Assembly: GCA_009909005.1 (NCBI GenBank)
Contig: JAAAOG010000122.1
Location: 1-35,761, forward strand
Reading direction: 5' to 3'
DNA from: Alphaproteobacteria bacterium
GTDB taxonomy: Bacteria > Pseudomonadota > Alphaproteobacteria > DSM-16000 > Inquilinaceae
DNA: 35,761 nucleotides
Below the pieces are notes generated by a model. The model was not told the DNA's origin. It made no database searches and saw only the letters and a list, made by a program, of their open reading frames with translations. The position numbers and the translations under genes are program-made. Shown piece after piece: positions 9,414 to 19,020 of the stretch (position 1 is the stretch's first letter; each line of letters starts with the position of its first letter).

Positions 9414-10568
9414 ATGATGCTCGCTGAAACCGCACACACCGACAGCTCGGCTATGGCGGAACGCCTGAAGGCGGCGCGGCAGCGGGCCGGCCTGACCCAG
9501 GAGGCGGCCGCGGCGCATTTGCAGGTCGCGCGCACGACGCTCGTTGCCATGGAGCGCGGCCAGCGCCGGGTTCGGCCGGAGGAATTGCGTGCCTTGGCCG
9601 ATCTTTATGGGCTCTCGGTCAACGCCCTTCTCCGCCCCAGCACCGTATTGGTGGATTTGGCACCGAAATTTCGCGCGTTGCCGCAGAATCATGACGACCC
9701 GGCGCGGATTGCCGTGGACCTGCTGACGGCGCTGGCAGCGGCGGAAGTCGAGCTGGAACGGCTCTTGGATCAACCGCTGCGGCCCGCCTATCCGCCGGAA
9801 CGTCCGCTTTACCCCGGCGATCTGCGCGAGCAGGCGGAAGATGCCGCCATGGACCTGCGCAGCCGCCTCGGCCTCGGCCTCGCGCCGATGGGCGACATTG
9901 TCAGCCTTCTGGAGCTGGAACTCGGGGTTCGGGTCTTCATCCGGCGTCTGGAGAGCCGCATTGCCGGCCTCTTCGCCTATCAGGAGGAGGTGGGCGCCTG
10001 TATGCTGCTCAACCGCAACCACCCGCGGGAACGCCGCGCGCTGACCGCTGCGCATGAACTCGGGCACTTGCTGATGGCGCGGCGTGAGACCGAGATTGTC
10101 GAGGCCGACCACAGGGCCGAGTCGCGGGAGGAGCGCTTCGCCAAGTTTTTCTCCTATTCCTTTATGATGCCGGCCGCCGGCATCCGCCAGCGCTTTCGGG
10201 CCTTTGCCCAGGAGGCCGGCCGTTTCTCGCCGCGGCATTTGATTTTGATGGCGTTTTCTTTCTCCGTGTCGATGGAGGCGATGGGGCGGCGGCTGGAAGA
10301 GCTGGAGCTGCTGCCGCGCGGCACCTGGGACTCGCTGAAGGAACGCGGCTTCTCCGGCGCCATGGTCAAGGAGGTGCTGGGCGACCGCGCAACCGCGGAC
10401 GACAGTCCGGTGCCGCCGCGGCTCTGGCTGCTGGCGGCCGAAGCGCACCGCCGCGAGTTGTTGAGCGAAGGGCAGCTGGCGCGCATGCTGAAGATGGATC
10501 GCCTCGAAATCCGAGAGATCCTAGACCTGGAGGAGCGCCATGCCGCCTGGTCCGTCGCGCCTGAATGA
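9414..10568 (+). CDS. XRE-family HTH regulator fused to ImmA/IrrE metallopeptidase
   Basis: Predicted cytoplasmic DNA-binding protein with a zinc protease domain, a family that includes ImmA of ICEBs1 and deinococcal IrrE/PprI, which cleave repressors. With the ATG at 9414 it has 384 residues. The HTH occupies ~15-75 (AERLKAARQRAGLTQEAAAA, then SVNALL). The zinc site HELGH is at 214-218, and the EERFAKFF segment downstream probably holds the third ligand. The C-terminal ~100 residues (PPRLWLLAAEAHRRELLSEG onward) form a helical tail like that of other fused members. In-frame starts exist at 9333 (GTG), 9357, 9417 and 9456; 9414 has AAGG upstream and fits the promoter. Its end overlaps the PIN gene by 29 bp, so the two are coupled. 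The family is well supported; the target protein is unknown. Confidence 0.88.
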   Translation: MMLAETAHTDSSAMAERLKAARQRAGLTQEAAAAHLQVARTTLVAMERGQRRVRPEELRALADLYGLSVNALLRPSTVLVDLAPKFRALPQNHDDPARIAVDLLTALAAAEVELERLLDQPLRPAYPPERPLYPGDLREQAEDAAMDLRSRLGLGLAPMGDIVSLLELELGVRVFIRRLESRIAGLFAYQEEVGACMLLNRNHPRERRALTAAHELGHLLMARRETEIVEADHRAESREERFAKFFSYSFMMPAAGIRQRFRAFAQEAGRFSPRHLILMAFSFSVSMEAMGRRLEELELLPRGTWDSLKERGFSGAMVKEVLGDRATADDSPVPPRLWLLAAEAHRRELLSEGQLARMLKMDRLEIREILDLEERHAAWSVAPE

Positions 10569-11160
10569 CGGCCATGGCACCCTCGTCATCGATGCCAGCG
10601 TGCTGCTGAACCTGCTCGGCACCGGCCGGCCGGCCGGGGTGCTGGCGGCGCTGAACCGCCGGGTCCTGGTCGAAAGCGGGACACTGCGCGGGGAGGTGAA
10701 GACCGACCCGGTCACGCGAAATTCCGCTAAAGCCGTTGTCGCCGAGCTTTTCAGCCAGTCGGCCTTGGAGGAGGTTTGCTTGTCGGATCAGGCCATGCCC
10801 ACATTCATGAGGCTGACCGGCGGACCGCCGCCGGATGACCTGGAGGACGGGGAGGCGGCGACGATCGCTCACGCCCTCGATATCGGCGGGGTGGCTGTCC
10901 TCGACGAACGCAAGGCCATCCGCATCGTGCGGGAGCGTTGGCCGGACCTGCCCCAGCTCACAACGTTGGATTTGCTCGCTTCACCCGACATTCACGCCGT
11001 GTTCGGCAGTACCGTCCAGGCGGAGCTCGTCCATACCGCGTTGATGACGGCGCGCATGCGTGTCTCCGATCCCTTCTTCGATTGGGTGGTCGATCTGATC
11101 GGTGTCGAGCAGGCGCGGCTCTGTCCCAGCATTCCGGTTCGCAGGCTTCCTTCAGGGTAG
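10540..11160 (+). CDS. PIN-like nuclease (DUF3368-like), probable toxin partner
   Basis: The 206-residue protein has the acidic pattern of a PIN-domain RNase: VIDASVLLNLL with Asp18, LEDGEAATIAHAL with Glu105, and AVLDERKAIRIV with Asp122. The middle block resembles DUF3368, a PIN-like family usually paired with UPF0175 antitoxins; no such antitoxin is present. The C-terminal ~75 residues are not recognised. The ATG at 10540 has an excellent GGAGGA five bases away and lies within the end of the XRE/ImmA gene, so both proteins should be made together. By analogy with PIN toxins it may cleave RNA, with the upstream regulator/protease as control partner; that pairing is inferred from context. 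Confidence 0.75.
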   Translation: MPPGPSRLNDGHGTLVIDASVLLNLLGTGRPAGVLAALNRRVLVESGTLRGEVKTDPVTRNSAKAVVAELFSQSALEEVCLSDQAMPTFMRLTGGPPPDDLEDGEAATIAHALDIGGVAVLDERKAIRIVRERWPDLPQLTTLDLLASPDIHAVFGSTVQAELVHTALMTARMRVSDPFFDWVVDLIGVEQARLCPSIPVRRLPSG

Positions 11161-11212
11161 CGAAGGTCGATGACGCCGGTCAAAATGGGCGAGGTTGACC
11201 TGCGTCCCCTCA

Positions 11213-11283
11213 CTGTCATGCCCGCGGAAGTGGGCTTCCGGATGCGCTCCCTGAATGGATTGCCGCTGGCGCGGGACTGACAG
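11213..11283. repeat. 71-bp palindromic intergenic repeat
   Basis: The left arm CTGTCATGCCCGCG (11213-11226) matches the inverse of the right arm CGCGGGACTGACAG (11270-11283) at 12 of 14 positions. Inside lies a perfect 6-bp hairpin, CGGAAG-TGGG-CTTCCG (11225-11240). The layout resembles short palindromic repeats dispersed in alphaproteobacterial genomes that begin GTCATGCCCGCG. It lies between the convergent PIN and nucleotide-sugar dehydrogenase genes, where it may also act as a bidirectional terminator. No coding capacity is seen; with one copy in the window, mobility is inference. Confidence 0.6.
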
Positions 11284-11296
11284 GAAAAAATGTCGG

Positions 11297-12577
<1,281 letters not shown>

Positions 12578-12675
12578 TTGTTGCAGCCCTGTAACGAAAA
12601 AGTCGCCGGTTTCGTCCGGACCGCGCCGGGGCCGCCGGGACGGGCGGCCGGCGGTGCCGACATCGGCGTGAATGC

Positions 12676-12704
12676 TTGAAAAGGCCGCCCGGACGGGCTA
12701 TCTA
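12676..12704 (+). promoter_or_regulatory. Sigma70-type promoter of the rpsB operon, with long leader
   Basis: TTGAAA (12676-12681), a 17-base spacer and TATCTA (12699-12704) make the best promoter match in the window. It predicts a start near 12711 and a 5' leader of about 140 nt before the rpsB ATG. Leaders of S2 operons are often targets of autogenous control by S2, so this one may be regulatory. It includes short complementary segments such as CGGTT-CT-AACCG just before the AAGGA ribosome-binding site. Elsewhere in the 273-bp gap (12578-12850) is a 7-bp hairpin, GGCCGCC/GGCGGCC (12630-12649), near the divergent dehydrogenase start; nothing else was recognised. Confidence 0.65.
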
Positions 12705-12850
12705 GCGCCGGCATTATTCCAACTCCACACGCGGGCTTCCGGGCGGCTCTCGACAGGGTGCGCTCCGGTCCGGTGAGTGTCGACAGAGCGTTCCGGCGAA
12801 ATGGCGACCTCCACGGCCCGCGGCGGTTCTAACCGGACGAAGGACCACCC

Positions 12851-13750
12851 ATGCCCCTCCCGACCTTTACGATGCGCCAGCTGCTCGAAAGCGGCGTGCA
12901 TTTCGGCCACCATACGCGGCGCTGGAACCCGAAGATGGAACCCTACATTTTCGGCATCCGCAATGGCGTGCATATCATCAATCTCGAACAGACCGTGCCG
13001 CTGATGTACCGGGCGATGGAAGCGGTGCGGGATGTCGTCGCCAATGGCGGCCGCGTGCTGCTGGTCGGCTCGAAGCGCCAGGCACAGGACAAGGTCGCCG
13101 ATGCGGCGAAGCGCTGCGGCCAGTATTTCGTCAATCACCGGTGGCTCGGCGGCATGCTGACCAACTGGAAGACCATCAGCCAGTCGATCAAGCGGCTGAA
13201 GGAGATGGACGAGCGTCTGGGGCAGGTGGAAACCGGCCTCACCAAGAAGGAGATGCTGCAGCTGACCCGCGAGCGCGACAAGCTCGAGGGGGCGCTGGGC
13301 GGCATTCGCGACATGGGCGGGCTGCCGGACATTCTGTTCATCATCGACACCAACAAGGAAGCCATCGCGGTCAAGGAAGCCAACAAGCTCGGCATTCCGG
13401 TGGCCGCGGTGCTCGACAGCAATTCCGATCCGGACGGCATCACCTATCCCATTCCCGGCAATGACGACGCGCTGAGGGCCATCGACCTGTACTGCGATCT
13501 GGTCAGCCGCGCGGTCCTGGCGGGTATCGAGGCGGAGATGATCGCCTCGGGCGGCGATGTCGGCGAGATGGAGGAACCGGTGCCCGAGATCGTCGAGGAG
13601 CCGGAGCAGCCGGCCGAACCGGCGGCCTCCGAACCTTCGGCGCCGGAGCCGGCGGCGCAGGGCGAGCATGGCGCCGCGCCCTCCTCGGCCGTGGAAGCCG
13701 ACCCGAAGCTGGAAGAGGCAGAGACGACGGAGGCGGCGGTCACGACCTGA
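12851..13750 (+). CDS. rpsB: 30S ribosomal protein S2
   Basis: Structural protein of the small ribosomal subunit. The conserved opening [20 protein letters not shown] and the following RRWNPKM identify S2. The 299 residues exceed the ~240 of Escherichia coli S2; the excess is a C-terminal tail from about residue 235 made almost wholly of Glu, Pro, Ala and Ser, probably disordered. ATG start with AAGGA seven bases upstream. It is the first gene of the long envelope/translation operon, 83 bp before tsf, the classical S2/EF-Ts pair. Confidence 0.98.
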   Translation: MPLPTFTMRQLLESGVHFGHHTRRWNPKMEPYIFGIRNGVHIINLEQTVPLMYRAMEAVRDVVANGGRVLLVGSKRQAQDKVADAAKRCGQYFVNHRWLGGMLTNWKTISQSIKRLKEMDERLGQVETGLTKKEMLQLTRERDKLEGALGGIRDMGGLPDILFIIDTNKEAIAVKEANKLGIPVAAVLDSNSDPDGITYPIPGNDDALRAIDLYCDLVSRAVLAGIEAEMIASGGDVGEMEEPVPEIVEEPEQPAEPAASEPSAPEPAAQGEHGAAPSSAVEADPKLEEAETTEAAVTT

Positions 13751-13833
13751 TGCCACAGGATCTTCACGGATCCGGCACGGCGCCACCGCATTTTCCGGAC
13801 AGACCGATACACGAGGATTGAGGGCGGAAAACC

Positions 13834-14763
13834 ATGGCAGAGATCACGGCTGCGCTGGTCAAGGAGCTTCGCGAGCGCACCGGCGCCGGGATGATGGACT
13901 GCAAAAAGGCGCTCACGGAATCCGGCGGCGATCTGGAGCAGGCGCGCGACTGGCTGCGCAAGAAAGGCCTGGCGCAGGCCGCCAAGAAGGCCGGACGAAC
14001 CGCCACGGAAGGGCTGATCGGCGTCGCGGTCGCCGGGCCCGTCGGCGCCATGGTCGAGGTCAATTCCGAGACCGATTTCGTGGCCCGCAACGAGTCCTTC
14101 CAGGCCTTCGTGTCGACGGTGACGACACTGGCCCTGGCCGGCGACGGCACGCTGGAGGGGCTGCTGGAAGCCTCGTACCCGGATACCGGGCGGACGGTCG
14201 CCGATGAAACCAAGCACCTGGTCGGTACGATCGGCGAGAACATCCAGGTGCGGCGGGTGGGCCGCCTGACGGTGAACGAAGGCGCAATCGGCAGCTACAT
14301 CCACAATCTGGTGGCCCCGGGGATGGGCAAGATCGGCGTCATCGCAGCCCTCGACTCCGCCGGCGACACGGCGGCGCTGGAGGTGTTCGGTCGGCAGCTG
14401 TGCATGCACATCGCCGCGGCGCGCCCGGAGGTGGTGAGCATCGACCGGGTCGACCCGGCGGCGCTGGAGCGCGAGCGCGCGGTGCTGGCCGATCAGGCGC
14501 GGGCCAGCGGCAAGCCGGAGAACATTATCGAGAAGATGGTCGAAGGCCGCCTGCGGAAATACTACGAGGAAGTCGTGCTGCTCGAGCAGCTCTATGTCAT
14601 CGACGGCGAGAGCCGGGTGAAGGCGGTTGTCGAGAGCGAAGGCAAGACGCTGGGATCGCCCGTCGCGGTAACGGAATTTGTCCGCTTTGCCCTCGGCGAA
14701 GGCATCGAAAAAGAGGACAAGGATTTCGCCAGCGAGGTCGCGGCCGCAGCCGGCGGCGACTGA
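13834..14763 (+). CDS. tsf: Translation elongation factor Ts
   Basis: Guanine-nucleotide exchange factor that regenerates EF-Tu-GTP. The 309-residue protein opens [20 protein letters not shown] and carries the N-terminal MMDCKKAL signature and the core [14 protein letters not shown] segment that contacts EF-Tu. Two dimerisation-type repeats follow, as in the proteobacterial protein. Start ATG with a purine-rich GAGGGCGG region upstream. It follows rpsB by 83 bp and precedes pyrH by 126 bp. No anomalies were seen. Confidence 0.98.
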   Translation: MAEITAALVKELRERTGAGMMDCKKALTESGGDLEQARDWLRKKGLAQAAKKAGRTATEGLIGVAVAGPVGAMVEVNSETDFVARNESFQAFVSTVTTLALAGDGTLEGLLEASYPDTGRTVADETKHLVGTIGENIQVRRVGRLTVNEGAIGSYIHNLVAPGMGKIGVIAALDSAGDTAALEVFGRQLCMHIAAARPEVVSIDRVDPAALERERAVLADQARASGKPENIIEKMVEGRLRKYYEEVVLLEQLYVIDGESRVKAVVESEGKTLGSPVAVTEFVRFALGEGIEKEDKDFASEVAAAAGGD

Positions 14764-14778
14764 TCGGGATGGGCCGGC

Positions 14779-14798
14779 CGGCCGGCAACGACCGGCCG
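14779..14798 (+). terminator. Hairpin between tsf and pyrH (attenuator-like)
   Basis: CGGCCGG (14779-14785) pairs perfectly with CCGGCCG (14792-14798) around the loop CAACGA. It starts 16 bp after the tsf stop and has no T-run after it. It could reduce transcription from the abundant rpsB-tsf message into pyrH, or serve as an RNA processing or stability element. Alternative foldings of the GGCCGGCCGGCC run are possible. Confidence 0.35.
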
Positions 14799-14889
14799 CC
14801 GTCGCTGATCGCGGCCGCTGCCTCAGCCCGGTTTCCGTCAACGCATCAAAGGGGCGGTATCCGCCGGCCCGGCGGGAGAGGAGGTTCGG

Positions 14890-15618
14890 ATGACCGCGGA
14901 GGCCGCGCGGTACCATCGTGTGCTGCTCAAGGTCTCGGGCGAAGCCCTGATGGGTGGCCGGGATTACGGGATCGATCCCGGCATGATCGATCGAGTTGCA
15001 TCCGAAGTATCGGACGTCCACAAAACCGGCGTGCAACTGGCCCTGGTGATCGGCGGCGGCAACATTTTTCGTGGCCTGAGCGGGGCCGCCGCCGGCATGG
15101 AACGTGCCACGGCCGATTACATGGGTATGCTCGCCACGGTGATGAACGCGCTGGCCCTGCAGAATGCCCTGGAAAAGTCCGGCGTCCCGACCCGCGTGCA
15201 GTCGGCCATCGAAATGGCCAGCGTCTGCGAGCCCTATATCCGCCGCAGGGCCATCAGACATATGGAGAAGGGCCGGGTGGTGATTCTCGCCGCCGGCACC
15301 GGCAACCCGATGTTCACGACCGATACCGCTGCCGCCCTGCGCGCCGCGGAAACCGAGTGCCAGGCCATTTTTAAGGCGACGCAGGTGGACGGCGTGTACG
15401 ATGCCGATCCGCGCCGGGTGTCGACTGCCAAGCGCTTCGATCGGCTGCGATATCTCGACGTCCTGACCCAGGATCTGCGGGTGATGGACCATACGGCGGT
15501 TTCGCTGGCGCGGGAGAGTGGCATCCCGGTGATCGTCTTTTCGATCCGGTCACCCGGCGCCCTGTCGGAGGTGGTTGCCGGCCGCGGCAGCTTTACCCTG
15601 ATCAGCGAGGAGGACTAG
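14890..15618 (+). CDS. pyrH: UMP kinase
   Basis: Phosphorylates UMP to UDP in pyrimidine nucleotide synthesis; bacterial hexameric type of the amino-acid kinase fold. The 242 residues show [11 protein letters not shown] (nucleotide binding), IGGGNIFRG, and [17 protein letters not shown] in the substrate region. GAGGAGG lies five bases before the ATG. It stands between tsf and frr, four bases before frr, the standard order in proteobacteria. UDP made here also feeds the UDP-sugar precursors used by the lpx and polysaccharide genes in the window. Confidence 0.98.
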   Translation: MTAEAARYHRVLLKVSGEALMGGRDYGIDPGMIDRVASEVSDVHKTGVQLALVIGGGNIFRGLSGAAAGMERATADYMGMLATVMNALALQNALEKSGVPTRVQSAIEMASVCEPYIRRRAIRHMEKGRVVILAAGTGNPMFTTDTAAALRAAETECQAIFKATQVDGVYDADPRRVSTAKRFDRLRYLDVLTQDLRVMDHTAVSLARESGIPVIVFSIRSPGALSEVVAGRGSFTLISEED

Positions 15619-15622
15619 ACCC

Positions 15623-16180
15623 ATGGCAGACCCGGACTTGTCGGACATTGCGCGGCGGATGGACGGTGCGCTCGAAGCGTTGCGGCGGGAATTTTCCGGC
15701 CTGCGGACCGGGCGGGCGTCGGCGAGCCTGCTCGAGCCGATCACCGTGGAGGTCTATGGCGCAACCATGCCGCTCAACCAGGTCGGCACCATTGGCGTGC
15801 CCGAACCGCGGCTGCTGACTGTCCAGGTCTGGGACCGTTCGGCGACCAAATCGGTCGAGAAGGCGATCCGGGATTCGGGACTTGGCTTGAACCCGCAGGC
15901 GGAAGGCCAGGTCATCCGGGTGCCGATCCCGGAACTGAGCGAGGAACGGCGCCGCGAACTCGTCAAAGTGGCCAACAAATACGCCGAACAGGCTCGGGTG
16001 GCGGTGCGCAACGTCCGCCGGGACGGGATGGATCTTCTCAAGAAAATGGAAAAGGACGGGGAGATTTCTCAGGATGAACACCGTCAATTTTCCGACAAGA
16101 TTCAGGCTATGACGGACGAACACATCAAAAAGGTCGATGAGGCTTATAGCCATAAAGAAAAGGAGATTATGCAGGTTTGA
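15623..16180 (+). CDS. frr: Ribosome recycling factor
   Basis: With EF-G it splits post-termination ribosomes. The 185-residue length is typical. The conserved N-terminal block [20 protein letters not shown] and the C-terminal helix with [20 protein letters not shown] identify it. AGGAGG in the end of pyrH serves as ribosome-binding site. The stop TGA overlaps the proposed TTG start of uppS (TTGA), so uppS is probably translated by coupling. Confidence 0.98.
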   Translation: MADPDLSDIARRMDGALEALRREFSGLRTGRASASLLEPITVEVYGATMPLNQVGTIGVPEPRLLTVQVWDRSATKSVEKAIRDSGLGLNPQAEGQVIRVPIPELSEERRRELVKVANKYAEQARVAVRNVRRDGMDLLKKMEKDGEISQDEHRQFSDKIQAMTDEHIKKVDEAYSHKEKEIMQV

Positions 16181-16923
16181 ACAAACCCCGGATGCGCGCG
16201 GCGGTTCAGGCCGTGTCGGTACCCCGCCATGTCGCGATCATCATGGACGGCAATGGCCGCTGGGCCGGTGCGCGTGGCATGCCGCGCACCTACGGCCATC
16301 AGCGCGGCATCGAGGCGGCGCGCCGAACGGTCGAGGCGGCCGGCGAACTCGGTATCGAGTACCTGACCCTTTTCGGGTTCTCGGCAGAGAACTGGCGGCG
16401 GCCCATGGCCGAGGTGCAGGAACTGATGCGGCTCCTCCGTTTGTACCTGCGCAGCCATGTCGCCGAAATGCACGAGAACGGCGTCCGCCTGCGCATGATC
16501 GGCGACCGCTCGCGGCTCGACAGCGACATCGTCGAGATGGTCGACCGGGCGGAACGCTTGACCGAAGACAATGACCGCCTCCATCTCACCGTGGCACTCA
16601 GCTATGGCGGGCGCCAGGAACTGGTGGAGGCGGCGCGCCGGCTGGCCTGGGATGCCGGCGCCGGCCGGATCGACCCGGCCGAAATCGACGACCGGATGGT
16701 GGCGGACCGGCTGTTTACCGGCGGCCTGCCCGATCCGGACATGGTGATCCGCACCAGCGGCGAGAAGCGCATCAGCAATTTCCTTCTCTGGCAGGCGGCT
16801 TATGCCGAATTGGTGTTCCTCGACACCCTCTGGCCGGATTTCGGCCGTCCCGATCTCGAGACGGCGATCGGTGAATTCCGGCAGCGTGAACGGCGATATG
16901 GCGCGCTGGCCGGCGGTCCCTGA
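16177..16923 (+). CDS. uppS: Undecaprenyl diphosphate synthase (isoprenyl transferase)
   Basis: Adds isoprene units to farnesyl diphosphate to give the C55 carrier lipid for peptidoglycan and polysaccharide synthesis. The 248-residue protein has the catalytic Asp in [11 protein letters not shown], followed by [27 protein letters not shown] and the C-terminal [16 protein letters not shown], all signature regions of cis-prenyltransferases. Start taken as the TTG overlapping the frr stop; an in-frame ATG at 16192 would shorten it by five residues and is an equal possibility. It overlaps cdsA by about 26 bp. Confidence 0.96.
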   Translation: MNKPRMRAAVQAVSVPRHVAIIMDGNGRWAGARGMPRTYGHQRGIEAARRTVEAAGELGIEYLTLFGFSAENWRRPMAEVQELMRLLRLYLRSHVAEMHENGVRLRMIGDRSRLDSDIVEMVDRAERLTEDNDRLHLTVALSYGGRQELVEAARRLAWDAGAGRIDPAEIDDRMVADRLFTGGLPDPDMVIRTSGEKRISNFLLWQAAYAELVFLDTLWPDFGRPDLETAIGEFRQRERRYGALAGGP

Positions 16924-17725
16924 GGCGGCGCGCAATCTCGCCGCCCGGGCCGCCTCCGCCGTTGTCCTCGGCTCCGTCTTCATCGCGGCCGTCCTTGCCG
17001 GCGGCGCCTGGTTCGCGGCCATCGTGATCGCCGGGGCGATGGCCAGCTTTCACGAGTGGAGCCGGCTGACCTCGGCCAGCGCCGCCTCGGTCGACCGATG
17101 GGGGCCGCTGGCGGTCCTTCCCGCGCCGCCGCTGCTGGGGCTGGCCTGGGGCCCGGCGGCGGGCCTGGCCCTGATCGTCGTGCTGTCGGCGGCGATCTAT
17201 GCGCTGTTTCGGGTCCTTCGCCGGGCCGCGCCGGCCTATTCCGCCTTCGGCCTCGTCTATATCGGCGTCCCGGCCCTGTCGATCCTCTGGCTGCGCGACC
17301 AGCCGGAGGTCGGGCTGGGTCTGGTGCTGTGGTTTTGTGCGACGATCTGGGTCAACGATATCGCGGCCTATGCCAGCGGGCGGACGATCGGCGGGCCCCG
17401 GCTGGCCCCATCGATAAGCCCGGCCAAGACCTGGGCCGGGTTTGCCGGCGGCGTCGCCGGGGCGGTCGGGATCGGCGCCCTGGCCTCCTGGCTGCTCGGC
17501 TGGGGCCAGCCTCTTGTGGCCATGCTGCTCGGTGGCGGCCTCGCCGGCATCGCCCAGCTCGGCGACCTCTTCGAGTCCGCGATCAAGCGGCAGTTCGGCG
17601 TCAAGGACAGCAGCGGGCTGATTCCCGGCCATGGCGGGTTGCTCGACCGCATGGACGGATTCCTGGCTGCAGCCCCCATGGCCGCCCTCATCTACGGCAT
17701 TTTCAGGGAGCCGGTCGGATGGTGA
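16898..17725 (+). CDS. cdsA: Phosphatidate cytidylyltransferase (CDP-diglyceride synthase)
   Basis: Makes CDP-diacylglycerol from phosphatidate and CTP at the inner membrane, the branch point of phospholipid synthesis. The 275 residues form about eight hydrophobic segments, beginning with ASAVVLGSVFIAAVLAGGAW. The C-terminal CTP-transferase signature is clear: KDSSGLIPGHGGLLDRMDGF. Start chosen at the ATG inside the uppS end; a GTG at 16886 is also possible. The stop overlaps the dxr start (ATGGTGA), so translation is coupled. Confidence 0.95.
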   Translation: MARWPAVPEAARNLAARAASAVVLGSVFIAAVLAGGAWFAAIVIAGAMASFHEWSRLTSASAASVDRWGPLAVLPAPPLLGLAWGPAAGLALIVVLSAAIYALFRVLRRAAPAYSAFGLVYIGVPALSILWLRDQPEVGLGLVLWFCATIWVNDIAAYASGRTIGGPRLAPSISPAKTWAGFAGGVAGAVGIGALASWLLGWGQPLVAMLLGGGLAGIAQLGDLFESAIKRQFGVKDSSGLIPGHGGLLDRMDGFLAAAPMAALIYGIFREPVGW

Positions 17726-18903
17726 GTATCCCGTCAGCCGCGACGCCCCGGTCGGTCACGATCCTGGGCTCGACCGGATCGGTCGGCGGCAATACGGTCG
17801 ACCTTCTGCAGCGCAGCCCGGAGTGCTTCCGGGTCGAGGCGCTGACGGCGCACCGCAATGTCGACCTGTTGGCCGCCCAGGCGCGCAGCCTGAAACCGCG
17901 CTTCGTGGCCGTCGCCGATCCGGAAGGCTATCGGGCGCTGGCCGATGCCCTGTCCGGAACCGGCATTGAGACGGCCGCCGGGCCGGAGGCCGTGGTGGCG
18001 GCCGCCGAACGTCCGGCGGACTGGGTGATGGCCGCCATCGTCGGCTCCCGCGGGCTGGCGCCGACCATGGCGGCGGTTCGCCGCGGCGCCATGGTCGCCT
18101 TCGCCAACAAGGAGTGCCTGGTGTGTGCCGGGCCGCTGATGATCGAGCAGGTCCGGGCCTGCGGGGCGACGCTGCTGCCCGTCGATTCCGAGCACAACGC
18201 CATTTTCCAGGTGCTGGAAGACCGGGCCGGAGCCGGCAGCGTCGAGCGGCTGGTGCTCACCGCATCGGGCGGGCCGTTCCGGACGCTGGAGCAGGCGGCG
18301 ATGGCGGGGGTGACGCCGGAGCAGGCGGTGGCCCATCCGACATGGTCGATGGGCGCCAAGATCTCCGTCGACAGCGCCACGATGATGAACAAGGGTCTGG
18401 AGATCGTCGAGGCGCATTATCTTTTCGGCATCGACGAGGCGCGGATCGGCGTGCTCGTGCATCCGCAGTCGGTGGTCCACAGTATGGTCGCCTATGTCGA
18501 CGGTTCGGTGCTGGCGCAGCTGGGCACGCCGGACATGCGCACGCCCATCGCCCATTGCCTCGCCTGGCCCGGTCGCATGCCGACTCCGAGCGCCCGGCTC
18601 GATCTGGCACAGATCGGACAACTGACGTTCGAGCCGCCGGATGAGGCGCGCTTTCCGGCGCTCGCCCTGGCGCGCCGGGCCCTGCAGGCGGGGGGGCGGG
18701 CCCCGGCGATCCTCAACGCAGCCAACGAGGTGGCCGTCGCCGCCTTCCTGGCCCGGCGCATCGGCTTCCTCGATATCGTGCGCACGGTGGAGGCGGCATT
18801 GGCCGCGTTGCCCACGGGAACCCTGGAAACCCTGGATGATGTATACGATATCGATCAACAGGCGCGCGAAGCGGCGACGCGGCTGATTGCCGGGCGGGAG
18901 TAA
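17719..18903 (+). CDS. dxr: 1-deoxy-D-xylulose 5-phosphate reductoisomerase
   Basis: Second enzyme of the MEP isoprenoid pathway; converts DXP to MEP with NADPH. The 394 residues match the family. Features are the NADPH-binding LGSTGSVGGNTVDLL, the NKECLVCAG motif, the metal site in PVDSEHNAIFQ, and the flexible loop/substrate region HPTWSMGAKISVDSATMMNK. The ATG overlaps the cdsA stop by seven bases; a GTG at 17722 is an alternative start. Its place between cdsA and rseP fits the conserved proteobacterial cluster and supplies precursor for UppS upstream. Confidence 0.98.
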   Translation: MVSIPSAATPRSVTILGSTGSVGGNTVDLLQRSPECFRVEALTAHRNVDLLAAQARSLKPRFVAVADPEGYRALADALSGTGIETAAGPEAVVAAAERPADWVMAAIVGSRGLAPTMAAVRRGAMVAFANKECLVCAGPLMIEQVRACGATLLPVDSEHNAIFQVLEDRAGAGSVERLVLTASGGPFRTLEQAAMAGVTPEQAVAHPTWSMGAKISVDSATMMNKGLEIVEAHYLFGIDEARIGVLVHPQSVVHSMVAYVDGSVLAQLGTPDMRTPIAHCLAWPGRMPTPSARLDLAQIGQLTFEPPDEARFPALALARRALQAGGRAPAILNAANEVAVAAFLARRIGFLDIVRTVEAALAALPTGTLETLDDVYDIDQQAREAATRLIAGRE

Positions 18904-19020
18904 CACGCCGGCGGGCATTCGGTGTTTGAAACAGTGCGGGGGATCGGAGACTATCGCCGCGCCATGGCGTCGGCAGCCCGGGTGCCGGCCGCCCGCGCCT
19001 GAAGGAGCAGATGAGACGCA

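Noticed and set aside
9414-11160. Prophage or integrative element
   Set aside because: ImmA-like proteins occur in such elements, but no integrase, attachment-site duplication, capsid or conjugation gene is visible.
12578-12850. tRNA or other structural RNA gene in the gap before rpsB
   Set aside because: No cloverleaf or conserved T-loop sequence could be found; promoter and leader explain the region.
13444-15492. A 682-residue minus-strand open frame opposite rpsB, tsf and pyrH
   Set aside because: Antisense shadow of three conserved genes; no recognisable domain and no ribosome-binding site.
17056-18903. An extended 615-residue version of dxr reaching back across cdsA
   Set aside because: Residues before 17719 are a shifted reading of cdsA and are not Dxr-like; the ATG at 17719 matches the family N terminus.
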